This document shows, piece after piece, positions 44,231 to 53,147 of a DNA stretch of 64,000 nucleotides. Within the stretch, counting starts at the first letter, position 1. Every line of letters begins with the position of its first letter. Both the position numbers and the translations under genes were made by a program. The DNA comes from Paenalicyclobacillus mengziensis. GTDB lineage: Bacteria > Bacillota > Bacilli > Alicyclobacillales > Alicyclobacillaceae. The DNA is taken from NCBI RefSeq assembly GCF_017298635.1, contig NZ_CP071182.1:4006001-4070000 (forward strand). Reading direction: 5' to 3'. The notes below the pieces were generated by a model that made no database searches, was not told the origin of the DNA, and saw only the letters and a list, made by a program, of their open reading frames with translations.

Positions 44231-45257
44231 CGATACCAAGTATCCGGCAACCTTCATTTTTGATGTTGATTGCGGCGTTTTCGTCCCTGTCTAATTCGGC
44301 ACCGCAATGAGAGCATGTCCAAGTCCGATCTGCCAATGTGAGTTTTTTATTCTCCTTTTGGCAGAATCGACACCGCTTGCTGGATGGGAACCATTGATCA
44401 ATCACAATAAGCTGCTTTCCTTCCTCGGCAAGCTTATATGCCAAAAAGGTTTTTAGCATCCCAAACCCATTGTCATTTGTGGACTTTGCCAAACGGAGTC
44501 CTTGTGCCATTCCTCGCATATTTAAGTCTTCTATCGCAACAGCTGTGTGGGCATTGGCTATCTGCCTTGAGAGTTTATGCAAGAAGTCTTTGCGTTGGTT
44601 GGCTACTTTTTCGTGCAGTTTGGCTACTTTAAGGCGTTGCTTTTCACGGTTCTGACTGCCTTTTTTACGTTTGGATAATTTACGTTGTGCCCTTTTCAGT
44701 TTCGCCTCTGCTTGACGATAGAATTTTGGATAATCAGCATGGTTTCCTTGGCTATCAACAAACAACGACTTGGACGAATAATCCAAACCGAACACAGTTT
44801 CTGTTGTTGGTGCTACTGGCTTAATGTGCGCTTCGTACTCAACCAATACGGAAACATAATATTTACCCGTTGGTGTTTTGCTGTCCATTAACCGAATCGT
44901 GCCACCTTGATTGTTCGTCGTATAGGACTTCTTATCGTGATGCTTGCTTTTGAACTTCGGAAAGCCTACGGACTGATCTCGGAAGAAATTCCGATAAGCC
45001 GTCTGCAAATGGAGCTGTGCATTTGCCAGCGCCAAACTATCCACTTCTTTCAGCCATTCAAACTCTTTTTTGAAATCGGCCGGAAGTAAATATTTCTGTT
45101 GCTTCAGTGCTTCTTTGTCATCCTTGAATTGCTCATAGGTTTCCTTGCGATTCGCAAGCATTCGGTTATAGACAAAACGTACACAGCCAAACGTTTTATT
45201 GATGAGAATTTCTTGTTCAGCACTCGGATATATTCGATATTTGAATGCTTTCTTCAT
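44226..45257 (-). CDS. tnpB: TnpB, RNA-guided nuclease of an IS200/IS605 element
   Basis: A 343-residue TnpB, ancestor-type of Cas12. RuvC residues are visible: Asp in FGLDYSSKSL, Glu in VAIEDLNMRG and Asp in LDRDENAAINI, with the zinc finger CRFCQ...CSHCG between them. The N-terminus MKKAFKYRIYPSAEQEILIN is typical. Length and motifs are complete, so the nuclease may be active. It starts in a 4-bp overlap with the tnpA stop. Confidence 0.92.
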   Translation of the reverse strand: MKKAFKYRIYPSAEQEILINKTFGCVRFVYNRMLANRKETYEQFKDDKEALKQQKYLLPADFKKEFEWLKEVDSLALANAQLHLQTAYRNFFRDQSVGFPKFKSKHHDKKSYTTNNQGGTIRLMDSKTPTGKYYVSVLVEYEAHIKPVAPTTETVFGLDYSSKSLFVDSQGNHADYPKFYRQAEAKLKRAQRKLSKRKKGSQNREKQRLKVAKLHEKVANQRKDFLHKLSRQIANAHTAVAIEDLNMRGMAQGLRLAKSTNDNGFGMLKTFLAYKLAEEGKQLIVIDQWFPSSKRCRFCQKENKKLTLADRTWTCSHCGAELDRDENAAINIKNEGCRILGIA

Positions 45258-45655
45258 ATTTTCTCACCTTGACTTTCAATATAACGTCTGACGACTTCAA
45301 TCGGCGCACCGCCTGTTGTGAGCAAGCAGAAACTTCTTGACCAGAAATATTCTTTCCATAGCGATTTTCTTATGATGGGATATTCTTTTTTGATGAGACG
45401 TGATGATGCGCTCTTATAGGCATTGATGAACTTCGACAATTCACTGTTCGGCTGTGCTTTGAACAAAATATGAACGTGATCTTTGTCGTGATTCCATTCC
45501 TGCAATGCAACATTGTAACTCGGTGCAATATACTCAAATATTTCTTTCAGACGATTCGATATTTTCTCGTCAATGACTTTTCGACGGTACTTTATCACTA
45601 AGACGAGGTGATAGTACATCAAGAACACTGAATGATTATTATTGTCTAATTCCAC
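45254..45655 (-). CDS. tnpA: TnpA, Y1 HUH transposase of an IS200/IS605 element
   Basis: About 133 residues; GTG 45655 (VELDNNNHSV) is chosen because family members start there, although the frame is open to 45748. HUH motif is DHVHILF and the nucleophile Tyr is in RRYIESQG near the C-terminus. SRSFCLLTTGGAPIEVV is a family signature. It excises and inserts single-stranded DNA at subterminal hairpins. It seems intact. Confidence 0.9.
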   Translation of the reverse strand: MELDNNNHSVFLMYYHLVLVIKYRRKVIDEKISNRLKEIFEYIAPSYNVALQEWNHDKDHVHILFKAQPNSELSKFINAYKSASSRLIKKEYPIIRKSLWKEYFWSRSFCLLTTGGAPIEVVRRYIESQGEKI

Positions 45656-45775
45656 AGCATCACCGCCAAATACAACTATACTACTAATTATATCATGACG
45701 ATGTCTATGTTCTAAGCAATGCTTCGAAGGCAACAATTCATCTCCCACCTATAGAGGTTAGGAGACTTCTTGTCG

Positions 45776-46267
45776 CACCAGGTTAAATCCGAATACGAAA
45801 AGCAAAAGCAGTGCCATCCAAAAGTAGGGGACGGCCTGGAAAAACATCGTGACAGGAGGCAAAATACTGTCAAGGATTCCCCCACGCCTCCAAGAGATGA
45901 AGGTTCCAAGTGCTGTGCCAAGAAACACCGAAAGAATCATCGCAATACCCACAAGTCCAATGGTCCAGGGCAAGCTATCGTGAATAACGGTTGTCACAGG
46001 AGTCGGATAATACGTGAATGACAGACCCCAGTGCCCCGTCACAAGTCCTTTTAAATAGGTGAAATACTGCTGATAGAGTGGTTTGTCAGAAAATCCAAAC
46101 TGGAGTTCCAATGCCTTTAAAGCTTGCGGTTGCATCTGTCCCTGAAACTTTGCAAACATTGCCAAGGCTGGGTTACCAGGCATCATTCGAGGGAGGGCAA
46201 AATTAATCGTTACCGCTGCCCACAGGGAAATGACGAAGAATATCAACCGGTTCAGGAAATACCGCAT
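45776..46267 (-). pseudogene. Opp/Dpp-type ABC permease, 3'-truncated
   Basis: The N-terminal 164 residues of a DppB-like permease (MRYFLNRLIFFVISLWAAVT, LPWTIGLVGIAMILSVFLGTALG, YFWMALLLLFVFGFNL). The family is about twice as long; here coding sequence stops after FGFNL where the IS200/IS605 left end begins, and the frame then runs into TAA at 45758. Opp/Dpp-type systems beside GH3 genes often import cello-oligosaccharides. Half of the channel is lost, so it is not functional. Confidence 0.85.
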
Positions 46268-46346
46268 CTCATTTCGCCTCCAGGTCCTCGGAGATTCGAC
46301 GCGACGCGAATCTCCGAGGGATCTGTCATCATATTTGGGCAGTGTC

Positions 46347-46883
46347 TTAGTTTTTCGGTTTCAGATTCATAACTACGATTGCCGGCGCAGACCATGAATA
46401 TGGGGTTGGCGTAATCTAAGGATTCTGAGCACTTGGCCAACCGGTAAAACGACTGTCGTTGTAGTCGTACCAATACGGCCCATAGAACAACGGAATCGAT
46501 GGTAACTGGTTAATCATGACTTTTTCGAGCTTGTAAATGTCTTGTTGTTGCTGGGTTTGGTTGGTCGTTTGCGAGAAATTGTTCAAAACGGCATCGGTAC
46601 TTGGATTGCTGTATTGCTCAAGGTTCCAACCACCGGTTGAACTGAGCATATTTTCATACAGGTAATACGGTGTTGGACCCACGTTTGTCCAAGACATCGC
46701 CAATTGGTACTTGTGGCCTTGAATGTTACTCATGTAAGCACCGTACTGTTCTTGCTGAACCGTGACCTGAATACCGATTTTCTGCAATTGTTGAGCAATC
46801 AACGCAGAGCTTGCATCCCGGTCGGACCAGCCCGACACAACCTGCAGTGTAAAGGTCAGCGCCTCACCACCCTTCATCTTCAT
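46347..46883 (-). pseudogene. Opp/Dpp-type solute-binding protein, C-terminal remnant with amber codon
   Basis: The last third of a family-5 binding protein (LTFTLQVVSGWSDRDASSAL, IAQQLQKIGIQVTVQQE, QLPSIPLFYGPYWYDY, SRFTGWPSAQNP). The signal peptide and N-terminal two thirds are missing; the remnant begins about 12 bp after the LacI stop. A TAG at 46416-46418 replaces the usual aromatic codon after AQNP; the same frame continues ITPTPYSWSAPAIVVMNLKP to TAA at 46347, the normal end of such proteins. Thus two separate lesions. Nothing else is seen in the rest of the gap to the permease. Confidence 0.85.
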
Positions 46884-46895
46884 ACATGCTCTTGG

Positions 46896-47918
46896 TCAGC
46901 GAACCAGTTCGCTAAGTGTTCGAACCGAATCACGTGCAATCAGTTCCGTTTCAATGGTGACAACCCGCGGCGGCAAAAGGGGGTTGTCAATCAGACTGAG
47001 CAACTCCCTCGACGCGATTCGGCCCATTTCCGTTCGTTTTTGCCTCACCGTCGTTAAACTTGGATAGACGTATTTCGCAAGCGTGATGTCGTCAAACCCA
47101 CAAATGGATATGTCTGTACCAGGTTCGATGCCATGCACTCTCATTGCTTGCATGCCACCAATCGCCATCATATCTCCGGAGAAAAATATAGCCGTCGGCA
47201 ACCGTTGTGCCCGAAGCAGGGATTCCACCGCCATGTATCCACTCTCTTCTGAGTAATCCCCTTCAACCATCCACGCCTGACGAACAGGCAACCCGCATCT
47301 GGTCATCGCGTTGTGAAACCCGAGTAGTCGGTCATGGCCGGGTCGTGTATCCAGGTAGGCGCCGACGTAGCCAATGTCTCGATGACCCTGTTCGAACAAG
47401 TGTTCCACCATTTTTTCTGCAGCAAGCTGGTTTTCGGAGATAACATAGCCCGCCCTCGGCCCAAGAAAATCTAAATCGATTGCGATACAAGGAATGTCAC
47501 TCCGCTTTAACGTAGGCAGGAACGGGTCGCTGCGAGGAATACCAAACAAGAGCACTCCGTCGACTCCGCGCTGCCTTGCCCTCTGAACGTAGTCCATCTC
47601 TGTGCTTTGACTCGAAGCAAATACGATGATGTCGTATCCCTGTTCACCAACACCATCCTTGAACGATGCGATAACGTCCTGGAAGAACGGATGCAACAGC
47701 CCCCCATTTGTAGGGTCCTGTATAAACACGCCAACCAGCTTGGAACGCTTCGTGACCAACTCTCGGGCGGCAGCGTTCGGAAAATAGCCCAACTCCTCGG
47801 CCACCTTCTGTACCTTGGCTCTGGTTCGAGCGCTGACATCCGTGTACCCATTGAGCACTTTGGAGACAGTAGCCGCTGAAACCCCAGCCTGCTTTGCGAT
47901 GTCGTATATGGTCGTCAC
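46896..47918 (-). CDS. LacI-family repressor of the decayed sugar locus
   Basis: A 340-residue regulator that appears intact. The helix-turn-helix is TTIYDIAKQAGVSAATVSKV with hinge GYFPNAAARELV; the effector domain shows VDGVLLFGIPRSD, GHRDIGYVGAYLD and ICGFDDITLAKYVYPSLTTV. It differs from the LacI-type gene at 35587. Its natural targets would be the binding protein, permeases and GH3/GH31 genes downstream, now remnants, so it may be an orphan. A palindrome 18 bp before the start suggests autoregulation. Confidence 0.9.
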   Translation of the reverse strand: MTTIYDIAKQAGVSAATVSKVLNGYTDVSARTRAKVQKVAEELGYFPNAAARELVTKRSKLVGVFIQDPTNGGLLHPFFQDVIASFKDGVGEQGYDIIVFASSQSTEMDYVQRARQRGVDGVLLFGIPRSDPFLPTLKRSDIPCIAIDLDFLGPRAGYVISENQLAAEKMVEHLFEQGHRDIGYVGAYLDTRPGHDRLLGFHNAMTRCGLPVRQAWMVEGDYSEESGYMAVESLLRAQRLPTAIFFSGDMMAIGGMQAMRVHGIEPGTDISICGFDDITLAKYVYPSLTTVRQKRTEMGRIASRELLSLIDNPLLPPRVVTIETELIARDSVRTLSELVR

Positions 47919-47936
47919 AGCACAACCTCCAAAATG

Positions 47937-47952
47937 TCGAAACCGATTTCGA
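47937..47952. promoter_or_regulatory. LacI-type operator, autoregulatory
   Basis: TCGAAACCGATTTCGA is a near-perfect 16-bp palindrome 18 bp upstream of the LacI gene start, where a bound repressor would block transcription. Confidence 0.7.
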
Positions 47953-48353
47953 AACGATACAAATGTAAGCGCTGTCTTGATGAGAATATATTACTGTTTA
48001 ACTATTGTGTCAATAGTCTGAATATAGCGGTATAAAAGGCTTTTTGAACCTACAAAGTGTGGATATTCCTCAGTGGAGTAGCTGTTCTGATTCGGATTTG
48101 ACCGAAACCGTTTGCGAAGCCAGTACACGACCTTTACGGGAGCTTCGAAGGTATAGTCGACATGTCCGTGTAGGGGACTGTTTGATCAAATTTTCGAAGG
48201 TCAGATTCCTGGTCATGGCGGTGGGTCCAGGTTCGCCTTTCTTGTCCAAGGAAAATCGAAGTGATATGCTTTTTTGTAAACTACTTCATGCACTTCTCTC
48301 TAGTTACTTCCTTCTGTTTTATTTCTACTAACCTCGTATTGGAGCTGATGGCA
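47953..48353. other. Divergent intergenic region between the LacI gene and the acyl-carrier-protein operon
   Basis: About 400 bp. It holds a second operator-like half palindrome, CGAAACCGTTTGCG (48103-48116), related to the site at 47937, and must contain the promoters of both directions. The open frame 48044-48331 shows no ribosome site or family and looks non-coding. Confidence 0.55.
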
Positions 48354-48608
48354 GTGGCAAATCCACTCACAAAGGAGCAAATCGAAGATAAGGTCCGCAG
48401 TGTGGTCGTGAATTATCTTCAGGTAACGGCAGAATCCGTGACTCAAAATAGCCGTTTTGTCGATGACCTTGGTGCTGACTCACTCGACTTGACGGAACTT
48501 GCGGTCGCGTTTGAGGACGAATTTAACCTGGAGATTCCAGATGCCGACTTTGGGCAGTTGTCCACTGTCGCCGGTGTCGTGGCTTATCTCGACAAACGCC
48601 TCAATTGA
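48354..48608 (+). CDS. Acyl carrier protein (pathway-specific)
   Basis: An 84-residue protein; GTG 48354 lies nine bases after GGAG, better spaced than ATG 48348. The phosphopantetheine serine is in VDDLGADSLDLTELAVAFED, and the protein is a typical acidic four-helix ACP. It is not beside the usual fatty-acid genes (fabD, fabG, fabF) but heads an operon with an acyl ligase, an alcohol dehydrogenase and reductases. So it is probably a second ACP that carries a special starter or intermediate. Confidence 0.88.
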   Translation: MANPLTKEQIEDKVRSVVVNYLQVTAESVTQNSRFVDDLGADSLDLTELAVAFEDEFNLEIPDADFGQLSTVAGVVAYLDKRLN

Positions 48609-48621
48609 GGAGATGACGACA

Positions 48622-50313
48622 ATGATATCTTTTCCCGGAATGGTCTTGACTGAAGAACGGGCCAAGTCTTATTTGGGTCAAAACATCTGGACAGACGAGT
48701 CCTTTGTCGATGTCCTTCAATCGGACGTAGAGCAGTATCCGCATCACCTACACAAAGACGAACAGCGCAGTCTTACATACGAACAGCTATGGCAAGAAGT
48801 AAACTCGACCGCTGCCTCCCTATACCAACTCGGCGTCAGAAAAGGCGACAAGGTTGCGATTCAGTTGCCGAACTGCTTGGATTACGTGGTCGCTGTATTT
48901 GCTGTGGCCAGGATTGGCGCTGTAGCCGTTTTGTTGCAAACGGATATGGGAAGACAAGCCTTGCATTATAGTCTATCGAAGGCTGAGGTTTCCGTCTGGA
49001 TTGGCCTCGAAAGCTTTCGAGGAGAACCAGTCTATGAGACCGTAAAGTCTATTCAGGCCGACTTACAAAGGTTAAATCACCTCGTTGTGCAGGGGCATTC
49101 GACTGCTGTACCTGCCGATGTTTTAAGATTTGAGCAGTTGCGCTCTACGCACCTGCAGTTGTCCAAAGATGACCTGAATGCGAATCAGCCCACTGCGCTC
49201 GATCCGTTTATCATGGTGTTTACCTCTGGCACCACCGGGTCCCCCAAAGGGGTTGTACAGTTACATGCAAACTACTTGTGGGCATCCCGTGCGTATGCAA
49301 ATGTATTTGGTTACCAACCAGGTGAAGCGACACTGGACATCGCCCCAATTTGTCACCAAACCGGAATGCTTGCAGGCATCATGATGCCGATTGCAACTGG
49401 AGGACGCATTTTCCTCCTCGATCGATTCTCTGCGCCGCGTTTGCTTAAGTGGGTTGCACAAGAGCGCCCAACGTACATCGTCGGTGCCCCGCCCCACGTG
49501 ATTCATGTCGCAAATGCCCCCGGATTGACAGATACCGACACTTCGTCAGTCAAGCTGTTCATCTACGCCGGAGCGCCCGTACCGAGCGCAATCTTGCAGA
49601 GGCTTCAGGAAGACACAGGGATTACGGTCGGTGCCATGTTTGGCTGGACAGAAGGGTTCCTTGCTACCAGTACCCGTCCGGATGATCCGATTGAAGCCAT
49701 CAGTGGCACTGTCGGCTTCGCCATCCCTGGTACAGAGGTAAAACTTGTTGACGAGGACGGAAACGAGGTCCCACAAGGTACGCCGGGCGAGATGTGGAGC
49801 CGGGGGCCAAACTTTAGCGCTGGCTACTACCACAATGCCGAAGCCGCCGCGAGACAGTGGGATGCCGACCTTTGGTTTCACTCAGGTGATTTGCTTCGCC
49901 AGGACGAGAGCGGGCGCTACATCTTTATGGGCCGGGCGGACGACATCATTAACCGGGGTGGCACAAAGATCGATCCGAAGGCCGTTGAGGATGCATGTGC
50001 ACTCCATCCTTCCATAGAAAACGTGGCCGTTGTCGGCGCACCCGATGAGACACTCGGGCAGCAAACCGTTGCTTGTATTGTACTGAGGGAAGGCGCACAG
50101 CCGTTTCAGGCATCTGAACTGCGGGACTTCCTCGGTCAGCACGGGCTGGCCAAATTTCAGTTTCCGGATAAACTCGTATTCTTCGATGCCCTGCCGTTGA
50201 CCCACTCCGGAAAGATCAAAAAGAAGGATTTGCGTCAACAACTTCAGGATGAACAACTTCGAGGTCGAAAGCGTGAACCACGCCCCACGGCAACGACGAC
50301 CGAGGAGTCGTAA
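48622..50313 (+). CDS. AMP-dependent acyl-CoA/acyl-ACP ligase
   Basis: A 563-residue adenylate-forming enzyme; ATG 48622 has GAGGAG at nine bases. Motifs: IMVFTSGTTGSPKGVV, FGWTEGFLAT, WFHSGDLLRQDESGRYIFMGRADDIINRGGTKI and the catalytic Lys in LTHSGKIKKKDL. The sequence (PICHQTGMLAG, PPHVIHV) resembles aryl- or alicyclic-acid:CoA ligases such as the cyclohexanecarboxylate and 2,3-dihydroxybenzoate types. It may load a carbocyclic acid on CoA or on the ACP encoded 13 bp upstream. It has a similar relative at 61031. Confidence 0.85.
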   Translation: MISFPGMVLTEERAKSYLGQNIWTDESFVDVLQSDVEQYPHHLHKDEQRSLTYEQLWQEVNSTAASLYQLGVRKGDKVAIQLPNCLDYVVAVFAVARIGAVAVLLQTDMGRQALHYSLSKAEVSVWIGLESFRGEPVYETVKSIQADLQRLNHLVVQGHSTAVPADVLRFEQLRSTHLQLSKDDLNANQPTALDPFIMVFTSGTTGSPKGVVQLHANYLWASRAYANVFGYQPGEATLDIAPICHQTGMLAGIMMPIATGGRIFLLDRFSAPRLLKWVAQERPTYIVGAPPHVIHVANAPGLTDTDTSSVKLFIYAGAPVPSAILQRLQEDTGITVGAMFGWTEGFLATSTRPDDPIEAISGTVGFAIPGTEVKLVDEDGNEVPQGTPGEMWSRGPNFSAGYYHNAEAAARQWDADLWFHSGDLLRQDESGRYIFMGRADDIINRGGTKIDPKAVEDACALHPSIENVAVVGAPDETLGQQTVACIVLREGAQPFQASELRDFLGQHGLAKFQFPDKLVFFDALPLTHSGKIKKKDLRQQLQDEQLRGRKREPRPTATTTEES

Positions 50314-50316
50314 CAG

Positions 50317-51363
50317 ATGCGCGCTGCCATCTTCCGCCCTGAGAGCGGTATTGCCGTAGAAACTGTTCCAGAACCGGTACTCAAACCCGGTGAGGCACTG
50401 ATTGAAATCGATGCCTGCGGCGTATGCGGCTCAGACAAACAAGTGCTCTCTGGTGAGCCAGCGCCGCTAGGGACCATGGTCCCTGTCATCCTTGGACATG
50501 AAATTGCCGGAAGAATCATTGCGCTAGGCGATCCGGTGGACGGTCCCCCCGCTGACTTTCACGTTGGCGATGAAGTCCTAGTATTCCCTTTTATCTCCTG
50601 CGGGACATGCCGTTACTGCGAGCAAGGGCGCGAAAATCTATGTACTCAACAGGTGCTCGTGGGCTACCAAAGACCGGGCGGGTATGCAGAGCGCACGGTG
50701 GTGCCAACGAAGGTGCTGCTACCGAAACCAAAAAACACCTCGCCCCCCGCGGCCGCCTTACTTGTCGATGCATTTGCGACCCCCTTTCACGCACTATCCG
50801 AACACGGTGGGATTCGGGAAACTGACCATGTGATTGTAATAGGTACAGGTGGCACCGGTTTAGCCGGCTTGATGTTGGCCCAAGCGATGGGCGCTCGAGC
50901 AGTCGGAGCCATCACCAGAAGGAGCGGTGCCTCGGATGCAGCCGTAACTGCTGGCGCAAAAGCAGTGTGGATACAGAGCGATGAACGGCGAGTAGCGCGG
51001 GAAATCAGGCGCTGGTCCGAGGGCGGAGCAGACGTTGTACTCGATACCGTTGGCAGTGGTGCATCTGTCGAGTTTGGTCTCAATATTGTACGTCCAGGCG
51101 GTAGGCTGTGTGTGATAGGCATGGGGGCCGGGTCAGCGAGCTTGCCGATTGCGAAGACAGTACGCCGTGCTGTCACATTAACGACAAGTTTCGGGTCGAC
51201 CATGGACGATGTAAGGCATCTCATCGCCCTCACAGAGAGTGGGCGGTTGCATCCCGAGAGGCTCATTGGTGCAATCTTGCCGCTCGAACGGATCGCAGAA
51301 GCGTTTTTGCCAAACGCACTGACCGGACGAGTGGTCATTACGCCCGGTCAAGGGCAGGTATAG
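50317..51363 (+). CDS. Zinc-dependent alcohol dehydrogenase (MDR family)
   Basis: A 348-residue medium-chain dehydrogenase starting three bases after the ligase stop. Catalytic zinc residues are in ACGVCGSDK and GHEIAG; the structural zinc loop is CGTCRYCEQGRENLC. The coenzyme site is VIVIGTGGTGLAGL. It oxidises or reduces a secondary alcohol or ring ketone. In this operon it could act on a hydroxylated ring intermediate at the CoA-ester level. Substrate not readable. Confidence 0.85.
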   Translation: MRAAIFRPESGIAVETVPEPVLKPGEALIEIDACGVCGSDKQVLSGEPAPLGTMVPVILGHEIAGRIIALGDPVDGPPADFHVGDEVLVFPFISCGTCRYCEQGRENLCTQQVLVGYQRPGGYAERTVVPTKVLLPKPKNTSPPAAALLVDAFATPFHALSEHGGIRETDHVIVIGTGGTGLAGLMLAQAMGARAVGAITRRSGASDAAVTAGAKAVWIQSDERRVAREIRRWSEGGADVVLDTVGSGASVEFGLNIVRPGGRLCVIGMGAGSASLPIAKTVRRAVTLTTSFGSTMDDVRHLIALTESGRLHPERLIGAILPLERIAEAFLPNALTGRVVITPGQGQV

Positions 51364-51480
51364 AACCCGGATGAGATGTGCAGCCGGGTAAGAGAACATC
51401 CATGAATTGGTCCATCGCTGTAGCAGCGGTTGGAACATCCGTGTTGATGACAAAACGACTTGTTGCGGGAGATGAGCATT

Positions 51481-52287
51481 ATGTCAAACATGCAATCGGA
51501 AGCTTTGAATCCAGAGTTCTCTGCACCGTCGCAACGATACAAAGGGAAAGTCGTCTGTATTACGGGGAGTTCACGCGGCATCGGCCGACGTCTCGCGCTT
51601 CGCTTCGCGGCAGAAGGTGCCGACGTCATCATCCACTACTTCCGAAACGGCGACGCTGCGCGCGAGGTTGTGAGAGAAATTGAAGAGATGGGTCAAAAGG
51701 CACTGCTCGTGAAAGCGAACCTCGAGCAGGAAGAAAAGGTGCAGCAACTTTTTCAGACCATTGAGGAGCACTACGGTCGACTCGACGTGTTTGTTCATAA
51801 CGCTGCATCAGGACGAAACAGACTTGCGATGGAGGTAGATTCCAAGGGCTGGGATTGGACGATTAACGTCAATGCACGCTCTTTTCTCCTTGGCGCTCAG
51901 CATGCAGCCCGTCTCATGCCGCCGGAAGGAGGAGCAATGTTGGCAATTTCGTCGTTTGGCTCCGACCGGGTATTTCCTTATTACACATCGGTTGGTGCAA
52001 CCAAAGCTGCGATTGAATCCCTTGTTCGCTACTTTGCCATTGAATTGGCGGATAGAAAAATCAATGTCAATGCCATTTCAGCAGGTGCAGTGGTCACGGG
52101 CGCGCTAGAACATTTCCCGGAGATTGAGAAGACCTGGGCGAAGATTGAGGAGAAAATTCCGTATCATCGCATGGTGAACGCGGACGACGTCGCCAACCTG
52201 GCGATGTTTCTCTGCTCCAAAGAGGCGGAGATGATTCGGGGACAGACCATCAAGCTCGATGGAGGCCTCACCCTGTTGGTACCATAG
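51481..52287 (+). CDS. FabL-like enoyl reductase (SDR)
   Basis: A 268-residue SDR; ATG 51481 follows GGGAG at nine bases. The coenzyme motif is CITGSSRGIGRR. The active site is YTSVGATKAAIESLVRY, Tyr-x6-Lys, the spacing of enoyl-ACP reductases FabL/FabI, not the Tyr-x3-Lys of ordinary SDRs. RMVNADDVANLAMFLCSKEAE and MIRGQTIKLDGG also match Bacillus FabL. It should reduce an enoyl-CoA or enoyl-ACP with NADPH. In a shikimate-to-cyclohexanecarbonyl-CoA pathway this is the step done by ChcA in Streptomyces; that role is inferred. Confidence 0.8.
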   Translation: MSNMQSEALNPEFSAPSQRYKGKVVCITGSSRGIGRRLALRFAAEGADVIIHYFRNGDAAREVVREIEEMGQKALLVKANLEQEEKVQQLFQTIEEHYGRLDVFVHNAASGRNRLAMEVDSKGWDWTINVNARSFLLGAQHAARLMPPEGGAMLAISSFGSDRVFPYYTSVGATKAAIESLVRYFAIELADRKINVNAISAGAVVTGALEHFPEIEKTWAKIEEKIPYHRMVNADDVANLAMFLCSKEAEMIRGQTIKLDGGLTLLVP

Positions 52288-52358
52288 GGTGCGCAGTTTG
52301 TCACCTCGAGTCTCGCAAGAGCCAGCTGGCTAACGCTACTTCCTTCGGAGGTGTTAAA

Positions 52359-53102
52359 GTGGGACGGTTTGACGGAAAGGTCGTACTCGTGACGGGTGCA
52401 GCCCGCGGACAAGGTCAGGTGGAAGCGCGACTATTTGCAGAAGAAGGTGCTTCTGTTGTCGCAACCGATATTCTCCCCATCGTGCACCAGGTGTTTGAGA
52501 CGTCCGGTATTGACAGTAAACAGCACTTGTCATTGGAACACGACTCTACAAATCCAAAACAGTGGCACCAAGTTGTAGAAAACGCTGTGAGTACGTTTGG
52601 TAGAATCGATGTGTTAGTCAACAATGCTGGTGTGACTAGTCGTACAGGAGTCCTGGAGACGTTGCTGGACGAATGGGACAGAGTCATGGATGTCAACGCA
52701 AAAAGCGTACTCTTGGGGATGCAGTCAGTGCTTCCCTACATGAAGCAACGTGGTGGAGGCGCTATTGTGAACGTTTCGTCCATCTATGCATTGGTTGGGA
52801 GTGGGGCATCCGCTGCCTACCAAGCATCCAAAGCCGCCGTGCATCTGTTAACGAAGACTGCTGCTGTGGAGTACGCCAGAGACAATATTCGTATCAACTC
52901 GGTTCATCCAGGTATTATTGATACGCCTATGATTGCGAACATGAGTACAGACCGTTATAACATCTTGGTGTCTGGAACACCAATGGGTCGTTTGGGCAGG
53001 GCGGAGGAAGTGGCAAGAGGCGTAGTCTTCCTTGCTTCTGATGATGCTTCCTATATCACGGGGACAGAGTTAGTCATCGACGGTGGCTATACCGCACACT
53101 GA
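52359..53102 (+). CDS. SDR oxidoreductase (FabG-like)
   Basis: A 247-residue SDR starting at GTG behind TCGGAGGTG. Coenzyme motif VTGAARGQGQ, NNAG motif VLVNNAGVTS, catalytic Ser in NVSSIYALVG and Tyr-x3-Lys in YQASKAA. C-terminus ITGTELVIDGGYTAH is family-typical. It interconverts a hydroxyl and a keto group with NAD(P)H. It is last in the rightward operon (ACP, ligase, dehydrogenase, FabL-like, SDR) and is followed by a terminator. Resembles 2-hydroxycyclohexanecarboxyl-CoA dehydrogenase-type enzymes only in general. Confidence 0.85.
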   Translation: MGRFDGKVVLVTGAARGQGQVEARLFAEEGASVVATDILPIVHQVFETSGIDSKQHLSLEHDSTNPKQWHQVVENAVSTFGRIDVLVNNAGVTSRTGVLETLLDEWDRVMDVNAKSVLLGMQSVLPYMKQRGGGAIVNVSSIYALVGSGASAAYQASKAAVHLLTKTAAVEYARDNIRINSVHPGIIDTPMIANMSTDRYNILVSGTPMGRLGRAEEVARGVVFLASDDASYITGTELVIDGGYTAH

Positions 53103-53124
53103 CCGTCTCCGAGACTGACGTTAA

Positions 53125-53147
53125 AGCCCCAACGATTCGTTGGGGCT
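53125..53147 (+). terminator. Terminator of the ACP-SDR operon
   Basis: AGCCCCAACG pairs with CGTTGGGGCT across a 3-nt loop, 22 bp after the SDR stop. Perfect 10-bp stem; the tail CCTTGT is only partly T-rich. Confidence 0.75.

Larger units (their letters stand above)
44113..45775 (-). mobile_element. IS200/IS605-family element with tnpA and tnpB
   Basis: About 1.66 kb, leftward. Order tnpA then tnpB with a 4-bp overlap. Instead of inverted repeats it has subterminal hairpins: at the tnpA side AGTCTCCTAACC...GGTGGGAG, at the tnpB side GCCCCCATCTC...GGTGGTGGGAG, just before GTAAGTCAC. The boundaries are estimates (about 10 bp) from where the permease and GH3 coding sequences end. The two flanks belong to different genes, so a deletion accompanied or followed insertion. 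Confidence 0.8.

Noticed and set aside
48044..48331. 95-residue ORF before the acyl carrier protein
   Set aside because: No ribosome site, low-complexity C-terminus and operator-like DNA inside; probably regulatory DNA.
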